A DNA stretch of 64,000 nucleotides from Bifidobacterium callimiconis (GCF_003952005.1 NZ_QXGJ01000002.1:248001-312000); one strand, 5' to 3'. Counted from the first letter of the stretch, positions 9,103 through 18,267 are shown. Program-made: numbers and translations. The notes: generated by a model not told the origin, from the sequence alone.

Positions 9103-9282
9103 CCGTGCCGTCTTCCGAATAATCCCCCTTAAATAAGCGCGCGAAACGCAACACCAACATCTCAAACTTCCGCCCGCCCCTTTTTTTCGCATCCGCTTTG
9201 ACCTCGCCCACGCCATACCTCGGTTGTACGTCATCGAAACGCGGACGGCACTGACCGCTCGCAACGGACCGAGGAGGAAACG

Positions 9283-9534
9283 ATGGGACAAGCAAAGCGA
9301 GCACACAGGATCGTGGCGGCACTGGCCTGCATGGCGGCGGTGGTTTCACTGGCGGCCTGCGGTTCGGAACCCGACCCCTGCACCCAAAGTTCGGAAGCCG
9401 CCCTTCAGGAATGCGCGAACAAGATGGCCAAGGATCTGGGCATCGAGGGCATGCACTGCGCGCCGGATAGCACGCAAGCCGAACTGGAGGCGTGCGGAAA
9501 GCGGGTCGCGCAGGAGCTGGGGATGGATAACTAA
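9283..9534 (+). CDS. Small lipoprotein of unknown function
   Basis: The 83-residue precursor has a basic start, a hydrophobic helix (IVAALACMAAVVSL) and a lipobox LAAC, so lipidation at Cys26 and anchoring outside the membrane are expected. The mature part is only about 58 residues and has four further cysteines (DPCTQ, QECANK, MHCAP, EACGK) that could form two disulfides. No family is recognised. ATG 9283 is preceded by GGAGGAAACG. It is monocistronic. Confidence 0.75.
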   Translation: MGQAKRAHRIVAALACMAAVVSLAACGSEPDPCTQSSEAALQECANKMAKDLGIEGMHCAPDSTQAELEACGKRVAQELGMDN

Positions 9535-9591
9535 CCCCGAGTCGCTCGGCCAGCGGCCGCCAGCACTCGGCCATGCTCTTCAGCACTCAGC

Positions 9592-9712
9592 CACGCAATT
9601 CACAGCACCAAATACCCGAATCCCGCTCTTTGGGGCGTCAAATTCCCGAAAATCGACGCGAAAACGGGCATTTGACGCCCCAAAGAGCGGATGTTCCCGC
9701 ATCGTGAAACGA
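9592..9712. repeat. Hairpin repeat, family 2 copy a
   Basis: A sequence of about 120 bases beginning acgcaattcacagc and ending gatgttcccgcat. It contains a long stem: 9625-9648 pairs with 9665-9688 (gctctttggggcgtcaaa against tttgacgccccaaagagc). Copies lie at 15369-15490 and 16785-16890. This copy sits past the end of the MFS gene and could act as its terminator. Confidence 0.8.
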
Positions 9713-9869
9713 ATCCGACGCTCATTTCCGCAGTGTGGACGCGCAGGACACGCAATACACAGGATGTACCACACAGAACGCGCAGGGCGCACAACACACA
9801 GGACATACCACGCGGAACACACAGAACATACAAAAATGCCGGCACGATTTCTCGCACCGGCACCGCCCG

Positions 9870-11213
9870 TCACTTGACCGACTTGATACTGAGGATGAAG
9901 ACGCAACCGAACAGGGCGATCGCAATCGCAACCGGGAAGGCGTAGACGTATCCGAGCGACAGCGCGACGGTCGACATCACGATCGGGCCGCACATCTGGC
10001 CGAGCGTGGTGGCCACGTTGAGGATGCCCAGATCTCGGCCGGCGTCCTCCTTGTTCGGCAGCACGTCCACGTTGAGCGCCTGGTCGATGGACGAGTAAAT
10101 GCCATATCCGAGACCGCCGATGGCGGCGAACAGGTACATGCCCATGGCCGAAGGAAGAATCCACGGCATGGCGATACCAACGGCGAACGCAACGGATGCG
10201 ACGACGACGGGCACCTTGCGGCGGCCGATCCTGTCGGAGATCGGACCGGAGACCAGGGAACCGAACAGGGAGACGACCATGGTGATGACCGACATGACGG
10301 AGATGGTCTTGGCGGATTCGATGTCGCTCTGACCAACGTAGTTCTGGATGATGTACAGCTGGTAGGCGTTGATCATCTGATAGCTCAGCAGCATGCAGAA
10401 ACGACCGGCGAACGCCTTGTAGAAATCGTGGGCGGTGGAGAACTTCGGCGGAATGAAGCTCAGGGCCACGTCCTTGAGGCTGCCTTCGTCCTTAGGCAGG
10501 AAGTCGGCGGATGCTTCGCGCGGAATGATGGCCACGGAGACCGGTCCGGCCAGGAACATGAGCACGCCGGCGAGCGCGAAGCCGGGCACCATGTTGGTAA
10601 TGAAGAACGCGCCGAGCAGCGTGCCGATGGGCGCGCCCACCACGGATCCGGCACCGTAGAACGCGGAGAGCGAGCCGCGCATGCCGGCGGGCACACGGTC
10701 GGAGAGCACGGCGACGAGCGGGGCGATCATGGCGTTGAGGCCGCACAGGCTGGCGCAGTAGAAGATGGTGAGCAGCACGGGGTTGGTGGTCATGCCGGTG
10801 AGGAACAGCAGTACGCCGGCGAACAGCGCACCGCCGAGGATCCAGGGCGTGCGGCGTCCGAAGCGGGATCGGGATCGGTCGGAGAAGTTGCCGAACACGA
10901 GGTTGGAGACCAGGCCGGCGACGGCGCTGAACGAGTTGACGATGCCGTTCAATGCTTCGGGCGAGATGCCTTCGACGGATTTGAAGTGCTGGGGCATGAG
11001 CACGGCGAAGGCGATGTTGAGTCCGCTCATCCAGAGGATGCCGAACACGAGGAAGCCGGCGCCGAATCGCAGCAGGGTGCCGCGGGAGAACGGCTTGCCG
11101 GTTTCGGGGCTGAGGTCGGGATTCTGTTCCGCGGCGGCCACGGCGGCGTTGTATGCCGCGAGTCGTGCCTGCTTGGAATCCGCCGAGGTCTGGGTCGGGG
11201 ATGTGGCGGTCAT
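9870..11213 (-). CDS. MFS sugar transporter, probably for xylosides
   Basis: The 447-residue membrane protein has about twelve hydrophobic segments and the MFS loop motif FGNFSDRSRSRFGRRTPWI after the second segment, repeated in the second half as GPISDRIGRRKVP. A hydrophilic N-terminus of about 48 residues precedes the first segment. It is divergent from a LacI regulator and a YicI-type alpha-xylosidase, so uptake of an alpha-xyloside or related glucoside is a reasonable inference. ATG 11213 follows AGGAG with five bases of spacing; the frame is open to 11390 but lacks a ribosome site there. Three 21-bp tandem repeats lie in its leader. Confidence 0.85.
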   Translation of the reverse strand: MTATSPTQTSADSKQARLAAYNAAVAAAEQNPDLSPETGKPFSRGTLLRFGAGFLVFGILWMSGLNIAFAVLMPQHFKSVEGISPEALNGIVNSFSAVAGLVSNLVFGNFSDRSRSRFGRRTPWILGGALFAGVLLFLTGMTTNPVLLTIFYCASLCGLNAMIAPLVAVLSDRVPAGMRGSLSAFYGAGSVVGAPIGTLLGAFFITNMVPGFALAGVLMFLAGPVSVAIIPREASADFLPKDEGSLKDVALSFIPPKFSTAHDFYKAFAGRFCMLLSYQMINAYQLYIIQNYVGQSDIESAKTISVMSVITMVVSLFGSLVSGPISDRIGRRKVPVVVASVAFAVGIAMPWILPSAMGMYLFAAIGGLGYGIYSSIDQALNVDVLPNKEDAGRDLGILNVATTLGQMCGPIVMSTVALSLGYVYAFPVAIAIALFGCVFILSIKSVK

Positions 11214-11254
11214 ATGTGCTCCTGTCTTCGCTGACGTGAACGTGCAATGATGCG

Positions 11255-11317
11255 ATGCGTTACCGCAGTGTCGATATGCGTTGTCGCGGTACCGGCGTGC
11301 GTTGCCGCAGTGCCGAT
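11255..11317. repeat. 21-bp tandem repeat, three units
   Basis: Units at 11255-11275, 11276-11296 and 11297-11317 share the pattern RTGCGTTRYCGCRGTRYCGRY. They lie 42 bases upstream of the MFS start codon, on the side read as its leader. Confidence 0.75.
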
Positions 11318-11477
11318 GACACAGTCGATAACGCGATGCCGACGACGCGTTGCCGCTGATGCGATCGTGGCGAATCAGCGGCCCATTCAACGTCGTCGGC
11401 CGGCATCGATAAGCACAACTTAGGAGCGGACCGACGGCACGGTCAAATTGTCAGAGCAATTTACTAACTCGATATCG

Positions 11478-11489
11478 TTGCAATTGCAA
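11478..11489. promoter_or_regulatory. Candidate LacI-family operator
   Basis: TTGCAATTGCAA is a perfect 12-bp palindrome in the divergent region, 140 bases before the lacI start. LacI-family sites are palindromes of this general type. Assignment to the adjacent regulator is inference. Confidence 0.5.
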
Positions 11490-11629
11490 GGGTTTCGATA
11501 CTTTTCGATTTAAGCGCAGTCGCATAGTACGCTCAGCAGTAGTACATTCGCATCCACCGCAACCGCATCACCCGCACCCAACGAATTCACACTCACCACA
11601 ACCACACCCACCAGCCACAGGAGGAAACG

Positions 11630-12688
11630 ATGGTAGGCATCAAGGACGTTGCCGCACAGGCCGGAGTCTCGATCAGCACGGTGTCGTACGCCCTGAGCGG
11701 CAAGCGGCGCATCTCCCCCGAGGTCCGCCAGCATATTTTGCAGACCGCCCGCGAGCTCGGCTACTTTCCCCACGGCGGCCCGCTCTCATCACCCGGCAAG
11801 CGCACCGGGTTTCTGGCGGTCAGCGATCCGATTCGCCCCACCACCACGGAACGCACCTACGCCGGTTTTCTGATGAACGTGGTCAAAAGCGCCAGGGAGC
11901 GCGGGTACGACACGATCGTGCTGTCCGAGTCGGGCGAGCAGGCGCAGACGCGTCTGGAACAGGTGACGGACGCCGGGCTGGTCGACGGCGTGATCCTGCT
12001 TGACGCGGACATGAACGATTCCCGTGTCAGTCGCGCGGCGATCTCCTCCGTGCCGTACGTGGCGGTGGGCGTGCCGCATGACACCGCACATCTGGCGTGC
12101 GTCGACCTGGATTTCGAGCGGGCATGCAACGCCGCAGTGGATCGGCTGTCACAGTTGGGGCACCGCGACTGCATCTTCTTCGGTTCGGCGCCCGACGAAT
12201 ATCGCCGCCGGTCGAATTTCATCATGCGCTCGCTTGGCTCATTGCAGCATTACGCGCGCAAAAACGACATGACGTTGAAGGGGTATGCGCCGCCCGCCGA
12301 TTCATCCGATGCGGGAACCTGGGCGATCGGCTCGATCGATTCCCTGCTGGAGAAGGCGTTCGCCGCCCAGCCCGACGCGACGGCGATCATCGTGCAGTCC
12401 GATCTGACGTTCGTGGAGGCGCTGATCGGTCGTCTCGCATTGATGGGCAAGCGCGTTCCACACGACGTATCGGTGCTGTCACTCACCACGTTGGGCGACG
12501 CGGACCGGCTGTCGACGCCGATCGACGAACTGCCGCTGCAGCCCGAGCGCACCTGCTCCCGTGCGATCGACATGATGATGGACATTCTCGCCGGTCATGG
12601 CGTGCCGATGGGCACGGTGGAACGTCTGGAGATCCCCTATCTCGATCGAGGATCGGTCACTCAGGCTCGTCGAAATCCGTCGAAATAA
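11630..12688 (+). CDS. LacI family transcriptional regulator
   Basis: The 352-residue protein starts with a LacI helix-turn-helix (residues 4-23, IKDVAAQAGVSISTVSYALS) and the hinge helix region VRQHILQTARELGYFP. A periplasmic-binding-protein-like sensor domain follows (GFLMNVVKSARERGYDTIVL, VDGVILLDADM, ISVL-type VSVLSLTTLGDADRLSTP). Such proteins repress sugar operons until their sugar binds. It lies between the divergent MFS gene and the alpha-xylosidase, so control of both is likely. ATG 11630 follows CAGGAGGAAACG. Confidence 0.92.
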   Translation: MVGIKDVAAQAGVSISTVSYALSGKRRISPEVRQHILQTARELGYFPHGGPLSSPGKRTGFLAVSDPIRPTTTERTYAGFLMNVVKSARERGYDTIVLSESGEQAQTRLEQVTDAGLVDGVILLDADMNDSRVSRAAISSVPYVAVGVPHDTAHLACVDLDFERACNAAVDRLSQLGHRDCIFFGSAPDEYRRRSNFIMRSLGSLQHYARKNDMTLKGYAPPADSSDAGTWAIGSIDSLLEKAFAAQPDATAIIVQSDLTFVEALIGRLALMGKRVPHDVSVLSLTTLGDADRLSTPIDELPLQPERTCSRAIDMMMDILAGHGVPMGTVERLEIPYLDRGSVTQARRNPSK

Positions 12689-12823
12689 CGTTTGGGGAAC
12701 GCACATACGTCGATTACCGTGACAGTCATACCCGTACAACACCGAACGACGATCGTTACGGCAACGACGCCAGACGGTTACGCAAGACGGCATATGCCAT
12801 CACGCAGCAAAGGAGCGGCTGAT

Positions 12824-15286
12824 ATGAAATTCACCAACGGCTATTGGATGAACCGACCCCACGTCGAGGCGCTGTACGCCCGTCAGGCCTACACGCTGAG
12901 CACGGGCGACGACGGCGAAAGCTTCGACGTGCTCGCCCCCACCAAGGAGGTGCGCGGTCGCAACGATACGCTGAATCTGGGCACGTTCGACGTACGCGTG
13001 AGCACGCCTGCGGAGGGCGTGATCCGCGTGCAGGCGGCGCACTGGCTGGGCGCGGACGTCACCCCCGGATTCCCGCTGAACGTCGACGAGCCCGGCGGCC
13101 GCGACTACGTGTCCGTGAACGCGATCGGCAATGGCGATGGCGAACTTGGCGAGGACGGCGCGAGCATCACGCTCAGGTCCGGCGAGCTCGAGGCCACCGC
13201 GGTCAAGGGCAGCCCGTGGAATCTCACGTTCAGCGCGAACGGGCGCACGCTCACCGCCAGTCAGGGCAAGTCGCTCGGCCGTTTCCTGCTCAACGAACTG
13301 TCCGCCGTGAGCGCCCAGCCGGTGGGCGAGTTCGGCGTCTCCAAGAACGGTTCGGCGTTCGACGAATCCGACGTGTTCAGTGCCATCCAACTGTCGCTGG
13401 GCGTGGGCGAGACCGTCTACGGTTTCGGCGAGCGCTTCGGCACGTATGTGAAGAACGGTCAGACGATCGACATCTGGAATCAGGACGGCGGCACCGCGTC
13501 CGAGCAGGGATACAAGGACATTCCGTTCTACATGACGTCGAACGGCTACGGCGTGCTGGTGAACAACCGCGGGCACGTCTCGTTCGAGGTGGGCAGCGAG
13601 AACACCGACGCCGTGCAGTTCTCCGTGCCGGGCGAATCGCTTGACTTCCTGGTGATCTACGGACCGACGCCGAAGGAAATTCTGAACCGATACACGGCCT
13701 TGGTCGGGCGCCCGGCGAACGTGCCCGCATGGAGCTACGGCCTGTGGCTGACCACGTCGTTCACCACTAAGTACGATGAGCAAACAATCAATTCGTTCAT
13801 CGACGGCATGGCCGAACGCGACATCCCACTCAGCGCATTCCACTACGACTGCTTCTGGATGCGCGAGTTCCAGTGGACCGATTTCGAATGGGACAAGCGC
13901 TTTTTCGGCGACATCGAATCCACGCTCGAGCGTCTGCACGAGGATAAGGGACTGCATATCTGCGCGTGGATCAACCCGTACATCGGCCAGCGCGGACGAC
14001 TGTTCGCCGAGGGCAAGGAGAAGGGCTATCTGGTTCGCAAGCCGAACGGCGAGATTTGGCAGACGGACATGTGGCAGGCCGGCATGGGTCTGGTGGACTT
14101 CACGAATCCCGAGGCACGCGACTGGTTCAAGGGCAAGGTGAAGACGCTGCTGCGTCAGGGCGTGGATGCCATCAAGACCGATTTCGGCGAGCGTATTCCG
14201 CGTGACGTGGTGTGGCATGACGGTTCGGCTCCGCTGTCGATGCACAATTGGTATACGCAGCTGTACAACCGGACGGTGTTCGAGGCCATCGAGGAGGTGT
14301 ACGGCAAGGGCAAGGCGTGTCTGTTCGCGCGTTCCGCCACGGTGGGCGGTCAGATGGAACCGGTGCACTGGGGCGGCGACTGCGAGTCCACGTTCAGCGG
14401 CATGGCGCAGACGCTGCGCGCGGGCCTATCGATCACGAGCTCCGGTTTCGGTTTCTGGAGTCACGACATCGGCGGATTCGAGGGCGCGTTCCCGGATTCG
14501 GCGGTGTACAAGCGCTGGGTGGCGTTCGGTCTGCTGGGATCGCATTCGCGTATGCACGGTTCCACCGTGTACCGCGTACCGTGGCTGTTCGATGAGGCCG
14601 ACGAAAAGAACGGCGTGGAGATCCGACCCGGTCAGAGCGCGGTGGACGTGGCGCGCAAGTTCGTCAAGCTCAAGCTCGCGCTCATGCCGTACCTGTATCA
14701 GGTGGGACTGCAGCCGCATCTGAACGGCACGCCGGTGATGCGTTCGATGTTCATGGAGTTCCCGAACGATCCGACCTGCCGTACGCTCGACCGTCAGTAC
14801 ATGTTCGGTCCGTCGCTGCTAGTGGCGCCGGTGTTCTCCTACTCCGGCGACGTGCAGTACTACCTGCCGGCCGGCACGTGGACCAACTGGTTCACCGGCG
14901 AGAAGGTGGTCAGCGAGCATGGTCTGTGGCGCAGCGAACGTCATGACTACGATTCCATTCCGCTGTGGGTGCGCGGCGACAGTCTGGTGGTCACCAATCC
15001 CGGTGCCGGCAAGCCGGATCGTGAGTATGGTACGGATGCGCTGGTGACGGTATGTCTGGAGGAGTTGGGTGACGGTGTAGTCGGCGTCATTGGTGCTGGC
15101 ACGAATGACGGTGTGATCGAGACCGTGGTCACGGAGATGGACGGTTCGTCAGTGACGTTCACCGCCCGTCACACCGATGACGGCGTGGAGGTCCGCAGCT
15201 CCGACGGCCGCGAATTCCGTGCGCGTCTCGGCTGCGGCGACGATGCGCAGATCGCAGCCTCCGAGAACGGAACGGTTCTGCTGTAG
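12824..15286 (+). CDS. yicI: GH31 alpha-xylosidase (YicI type)
   Basis: The 820-residue enzyme is a GH31 family member closely resembling E. coli YicI, which hydrolyses alpha-xylosides such as isoprimeverose. The nucleophile is Asp453 in KTDFGERIP and the acid/base is Asp519 in HWGGDCES. Their spacing of 66 residues is the same as in YicI (416 and 482). Further YicI-like blocks are GFGFWSHDIGGFE, SHSRMHGS and RSMFMEFP. The protein has no signal peptide, so it acts in the cytosol on imported sugar. ATG 12824 follows AAAGGAGCGGCTGAT. It lies 135 bases after the LacI gene and is probably repressed by it. Confidence 0.93.
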   Translation: MKFTNGYWMNRPHVEALYARQAYTLSTGDDGESFDVLAPTKEVRGRNDTLNLGTFDVRVSTPAEGVIRVQAAHWLGADVTPGFPLNVDEPGGRDYVSVNAIGNGDGELGEDGASITLRSGELEATAVKGSPWNLTFSANGRTLTASQGKSLGRFLLNELSAVSAQPVGEFGVSKNGSAFDESDVFSAIQLSLGVGETVYGFGERFGTYVKNGQTIDIWNQDGGTASEQGYKDIPFYMTSNGYGVLVNNRGHVSFEVGSENTDAVQFSVPGESLDFLVIYGPTPKEILNRYTALVGRPANVPAWSYGLWLTTSFTTKYDEQTINSFIDGMAERDIPLSAFHYDCFWMREFQWTDFEWDKRFFGDIESTLERLHEDKGLHICAWINPYIGQRGRLFAEGKEKGYLVRKPNGEIWQTDMWQAGMGLVDFTNPEARDWFKGKVKTLLRQGVDAIKTDFGERIPRDVVWHDGSAPLSMHNWYTQLYNRTVFEAIEEVYGKGKACLFARSATVGGQMEPVHWGGDCESTFSGMAQTLRAGLSITSSGFGFWSHDIGGFEGAFPDSAVYKRWVAFGLLGSHSRMHGSTVYRVPWLFDEADEKNGVEIRPGQSAVDVARKFVKLKLALMPYLYQVGLQPHLNGTPVMRSMFMEFPNDPTCRTLDRQYMFGPSLLVAPVFSYSGDVQYYLPAGTWTNWFTGEKVVSEHGLWRSERHDYDSIPLWVRGDSLVVTNPGAGKPDREYGTDALVTVCLEELGDGVVGVIGAGTNDGVIETVVTEMDGSSVTFTARHTDDGVEVRSSDGREFRARLGCGDDAQIAASENGTVLL

Positions 15287-15368
15287 TCCGGTTGCAGTCC
15301 GACTGCGGTCTGGTTGCTGATAGGCCGACCGCAGTCGAAACGATGGCGCTGCGAGCTCAAGACTCGGT

Positions 15369-15490
15369 CACGCAATTCACAGCGCCAAAAACCCTAATCC
15401 TGCTTTTCACAGCGCCAAAAACCCGTAGACTCCTACTGAAAACGGGCGTTTGACGCTGCGAAAAGCAGATGTTCCCGCATTGCGAAACAA
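15369..15490. repeat. Hairpin repeat, family 2 copy b
   Basis: Begins acgcaattcacagcgcc and ends gatgttcccgcattgcg. The stem is 15401-15425 against 15443-15467 (imperfect). It lies between the convergent alpha-xylosidase and dehydrogenase genes, where a two-way terminator would be expected. Confidence 0.8.
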
Positions 15491-15553
15491 CTCCAGCGAG
15501 AGATCTCGCAATGCGGACGCACCGCAGCTCCGGACTATGCCACTACGCTGCGG

Positions 15554-16705
15554 TTACAGCTCCGGAACGACCTCGATCTTGAGACCCTGCATGCTCAGCG
15601 CGTATTCCATGGCCTCGTTGATCTGGTCGAGCGGGAACACGTTGGTGACCAGGTCCATGACGGGCAGGCCGCGGTCCTTGGCCTCCTTGAGGAATTCCTG
15701 CGCTTCGAGCCAGTCGCCGGCCTGATAGGTCCACGATCCGGTGAGCTTGATCTCCTTCTGGCACACGTCCAGATGCGGGTTGTACGTGGCGTCGCCGGTG
15801 TTGGTGAAGAAGCCAACCTCGCAGTACGATCCGCCGCGACGAATGTACTTGAACAGGGCTGCGGCCGCGGCAGGAGAACCAGTGCACTGGAAGCCCATCT
15901 CCGCGCCGAGTCCTTCGGTTACCTCGCGCACGGCGTCGGCCGCGGCGTCCACCGAATCGTAGTCGGCAACGTTCACGACGGCGGTAGCGCCGAGCTTCCT
16001 GGCCATTTCGAGTCGCGCCTCCTTGGCGTCGACGGCCACGATGTTGCGGATGCCGTACGTCTTCAACAGCGCGACAAGCAGCAGACCGATCGGACCGCAG
16101 CCCTGGACCAGCACGTGCGATCCATGCTTGAAGTCGTAGATCTTCTTGGCCTCCTCGACGGCGTGCACGATCACCGCGGCCGGTTCGATCAGGATGCGCA
16201 GATCGCGGTCGGGCATGTCGTTGACGTTGAAGATCACCGCGCCGGGATTGCACTTCATGTAATCGGAATACCAGCCGTTGAAGAAGTGATCCTCGCCGGG
16301 CATCAGACCGTGGATTTCGCCGTTCTCGCACAGGTGGATCATGTCCGCACGACGACGGCAGATCGCACAGTGTCCGCACGGGCGCAGACCGGTGACGATC
16401 TTGTCACCCACCTTCAGCGGCTTGCCGGAATAGTCGGCGGTCACGTTCTTGCCGAGTTTGACGATCTCGCCGGTGGCTTCGTGGCCGAGCACGATCGGCG
16501 CGAATCCGAACGGGTCGGCACGGTATTCAGACTGGTCGGTGCCACAGATGCCGCAGCCTTCGACACGGACGAGCACCTCGTCGTCGCCGATCTCCGGCAG
16601 CGGCAGCGTACGCACATCGATGTGTTTCGGCTCAGTAAGTACTGCGACGCGCCCCTCGGCGGGGATGACGGGCTCGGTGGTGGGGATAGTGGATTCTTCG
16701 GACAT
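15554..16705 (-). CDS. Zinc-dependent alcohol/polyol dehydrogenase (MDR family)
   Basis: The 383-residue protein is a medium-chain dehydrogenase. The catalytic zinc site is CGICGTDQSEY with GHEATGEI, the structural zinc loop is PCGHCAICRRRADMIHLC, and the Rossmann motif is VLVQGCGPIGLLLVALLK. A GFF and TYQAGDW region follows. It resembles sorbitol, threonine and idonate dehydrogenases, but the substrate cannot be assigned. ATG 16705 (MSEEST) is preferred because AAAGGAG is eight bases upstream; the ATG at 16711 is too close to it. The gene is convergent with the alpha-xylosidase and flanked on both sides by family 2 hairpin repeats. Confidence 0.87.
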   Translation of the reverse strand: MSEESTIPTTEPVIPAEGRVAVLTEPKHIDVRTLPLPEIGDDEVLVRVEGCGICGTDQSEYRADPFGFAPIVLGHEATGEIVKLGKNVTADYSGKPLKVGDKIVTGLRPCGHCAICRRRADMIHLCENGEIHGLMPGEDHFFNGWYSDYMKCNPGAVIFNVNDMPDRDLRILIEPAAVIVHAVEEAKKIYDFKHGSHVLVQGCGPIGLLLVALLKTYGIRNIVAVDAKEARLEMARKLGATAVVNVADYDSVDAAADAVREVTEGLGAEMGFQCTGSPAAAAALFKYIRRGGSYCEVGFFTNTGDATYNPHLDVCQKEIKLTGSWTYQAGDWLEAQEFLKEAKDRGLPVMDLVTNVFPLDQINEAMEYALSMQGLKIEVVPEL

Positions 16706-16784
16706 GATCATTACTCCTTTGTATGACGAATGTCGTCACTGTTTACGATACCCCCGTCCGCCGCGGATTTGCGTGATTGACGGG

Positions 16785-16890
16785 ACGCGCAATTCACAGC
16801 GCCAAACACCCATATCCCGCTTTTCGCAGCGTCAAACACCCGCACAGTCCTGCCGAAAACGGGTGTTTGACGCTGTGAAAAACAAATGCG
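16785..16890. repeat. Hairpin repeat, family 2 copy c
   Basis: Begins gacgcgcaattcacagc. The stem is 16818-16842 against 16860-16882 (cagcgtcaaacacccg against cgggtgtttgacgctg). It lies upstream of the dehydrogenase and just before the small membrane protein. Confidence 0.75.
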
Positions 16891-16931
16891 CCCATATCGA
16901 GAGACGGCCATGCGTCCCTTATACTGGCAAG

Positions 16932-17129
16932 ATGAGAAGAATGCCCAAGGTTTCCACAATGTGCGCCGTCGCAGCGATCGCCAACGCCATCACGGCCATC
17001 CTCTACATCATTCAAGGCAACAAGCTCCAGGCTACGCTCTACGGCCTGTCCACGGTCACCTGGACCGCCATCACCGGCATCTACGTGAAGCAGGAGCAGG
17101 AACGCGAGCGCGAAGAGATCGAGGACTGA
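16932..17129 (+). CDS. Small two-helix membrane protein
   Basis: The 65-residue protein has two hydrophobic stretches, VSTMCAVAAIANAITAILYII and LYGLSTVTWTAITGIYV, and a charged tail of Gln/Glu/Arg repeats. No family is recognised. There is no ribosome site before ATG 16932. Instead a TATACT -10-like hexamer ends six bases before the ATG, so a leaderless transcript is likely. An in-frame ATG at 16941 is an alternative. Confidence 0.55.
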   Translation: MRRMPKVSTMCAVAAIANAITAILYIIQGNKLQATLYGLSTVTWTAITGIYVKQEQEREREEIED

Positions 17130-17511
17130 TCCGATTCGCCGGGGCGTAGCTCAAGATCTGTAGTCTTGTGCCAAGGAATTGCTCCTTGGCACCGCTCCTC
17201 CGAACAGGTACGGGGATTATCATCAGGCCCTTCACCGTTCGGATATCCGTTCATCAACCGTCATCCAGATATTTATTCGCCTATTTATTCGATTCGTCCA
17301 TGGCAATCAGAATTTCCGACCATCGTCTTTATTCCATCGGTTCGAGACGCATCGGAGGAATTTGGGTATACCCGGGCGATAATTCTGGGCATAACCGATC
17401 AGATAACCGGGTTCTGGGTATAACCGCATCATAAAGAGTGGCAAATGCCGCTGTTCATGATGCGGTTATACCCAAATCCACGTCACATTCGTCCGGATAT
17501 ACCCAATATGC
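17130..17511. other. Non-coding stretch with TGGGTATAACC boxes
   Basis: No credible gene is seen; short overlapping frames here lack ribosome sites. The last 150 bases hold five copies of a TGGGTATA(A/T)CC box: about 17364, 17386, 17416, 17463 (inverted) and 17495 (inverted). The pair at 17416 and 17457 forms a perfect 17-bp inverted repeat. Confidence 0.6.
17416..17473. repeat. Perfect 17-bp inverted repeat
   Basis: gggtataaccgcatcat at 17416-17432 pairs exactly with 17457-17473 across a 24-base loop. It lies just past the 3' end of the SDR gene and could end its transcript, although no T-run follows on that strand. Confidence 0.75.
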
Positions 17512-18267
17512 TCAGTCGAGGGTCGCGCCGCCATCCACGTCGATGGTCTCGCCGGTGATGAACCCGGACTCCGGGGACGCCAGGAACACGATCACCCTCG
17601 CGATCTCCTCCGGCTCGGCCGCACGCTTTACCAGCATGCCAGAAATAATACGAGCCCGCGTCTCATCACTCATCGCATCCGTCATCGGCGTATGCGTCAA
17701 CCCCGGCATCACCGCGTTCACCGTGATCCCATGAGGCGCATACTCACGCGCCGCGCCACGCGTCAACGACGCCACACCCGCCTTCGACGAGCCATACGCC
17801 ACGTTGCCTAGGAACCCGCCGCCATGCTTCGCCGCGATCGACGACACGTTCACGATCCTGCCGTAGCCCTTCTCCACCATCCGGGGAGCGGCATGGATGA
17901 TGTTCAGGAACTCGCCCTTCAGATTCACCGCAAGGATGCGGTCCCACTGCTCGGCCGACGCGTCCCGCAACGGCTGGCTGAGGATGATGCCCGCATTGTT
18001 CACCACGATGTCCGCGCCACCATAGTCCGCGGCCAATTCATCGTGGATCCGCGTCACGTCGGCCTCGTCCGACACGTCACCAACGGCCGGCACGGCGGAA
18101 CCGCCCCGACGCACGATCTCCTCCACCGTGTCCCGAGCGGTGTCCGGGTCGATGTCGTTGACCGCCACGCGCACGCCCTTCGACGCGAGCATGAGCGCCG
18201 TGGCCCGACCGATACCACGACCCGCACCCGTCACCAAAGCCGTCTGATCCTCCCAACGCCTCACCAT
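17512..18267 (-). CDS. SDR family NAD(P)-dependent oxidoreductase
   Basis: The 251-residue protein is a classical short-chain dehydrogenase. It has the TGAGRGIG cofactor loop, the NNAGI strand, the serine of IVNVSSIAAKHGG, the YGSSK catalytic Tyr/Lys pair, and the usual C-terminal GFITGETIDVDGGATLD. It resembles FabG and 2,3-butanediol or sugar dehydrogenases; the substrate is unknown. ATG 18267 follows AAGGAGACGCTG. An upstream in-frame ATG at 18327 has no ribosome site. It is the last recognisable metabolic gene before the accessory island. Confidence 0.88.
   Translation of the reverse strand: MVRRWEDQTALVTGAGRGIGRATALMLASKGVRVAVNDIDPDTARDTVEEIVRRGGSAVPAVGDVSDEADVTRIHDELAADYGGADIVVNNAGIILSQPLRDASAEQWDRILAVNLKGEFLNIIHAAPRMVEKGYGRIVNVSSIAAKHGGGFLGNVAYGSSKAGVASLTRGAAREYAPHGITVNAVMPGLTHTPMTDAMSDETRARIISGMLVKRAAEPEEIARVIVFLASPESGFITGETIDVDGGATLD

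Larger units (their letters stand above)
8742..9282. other. Non-coding stretch with two repeat types
   Basis: No credible gene is seen in these 541 bases. They hold copy b of repeat family 1 (8921-8976), three related 25-29-base boxes (8993-9102), and a t-rich patch at about 9180, before the small lipoprotein gene. Confidence 0.6.
11214..11629. promoter_or_regulatory. Divergent control region with operator-like palindromes
   Basis: This region separates the MFS gene from lacI. It holds three 21-bp tandem repeats near the MFS start (11255-11317), an interrupted palindrome AAATTG-tcagag-CAATTT at 11445-11462, and the perfect palindrome TTGCAATTGCAA at 11478-11489 with CGATATCG directly before it. 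These are the best operator candidates for the LacI protein. Confidence 0.6.

Noticed and set aside
9735..11234. Plus-strand frame of 499 codons across the MFS transporter
   Set aside because: His/Gly/Glu-rich shadow of a membrane protein gene.
12800..14368. Minus-strand frame of 522 codons across the alpha-xylosidase
   Set aside because: Antisense shadow; the plus-strand GH31 motifs are unmistakable.
17141..17155. ggggcgtagctcaag resembles the 5' end of a tRNA
   Set aside because: The following bases do not form the D, anticodon or T arms and no CCA-side acceptor pairing is found.
17166..17434. Three overlapping short frames on the plus strand
   Set aside because: No ribosome sites, no family resemblance, and the region is mostly repeats.
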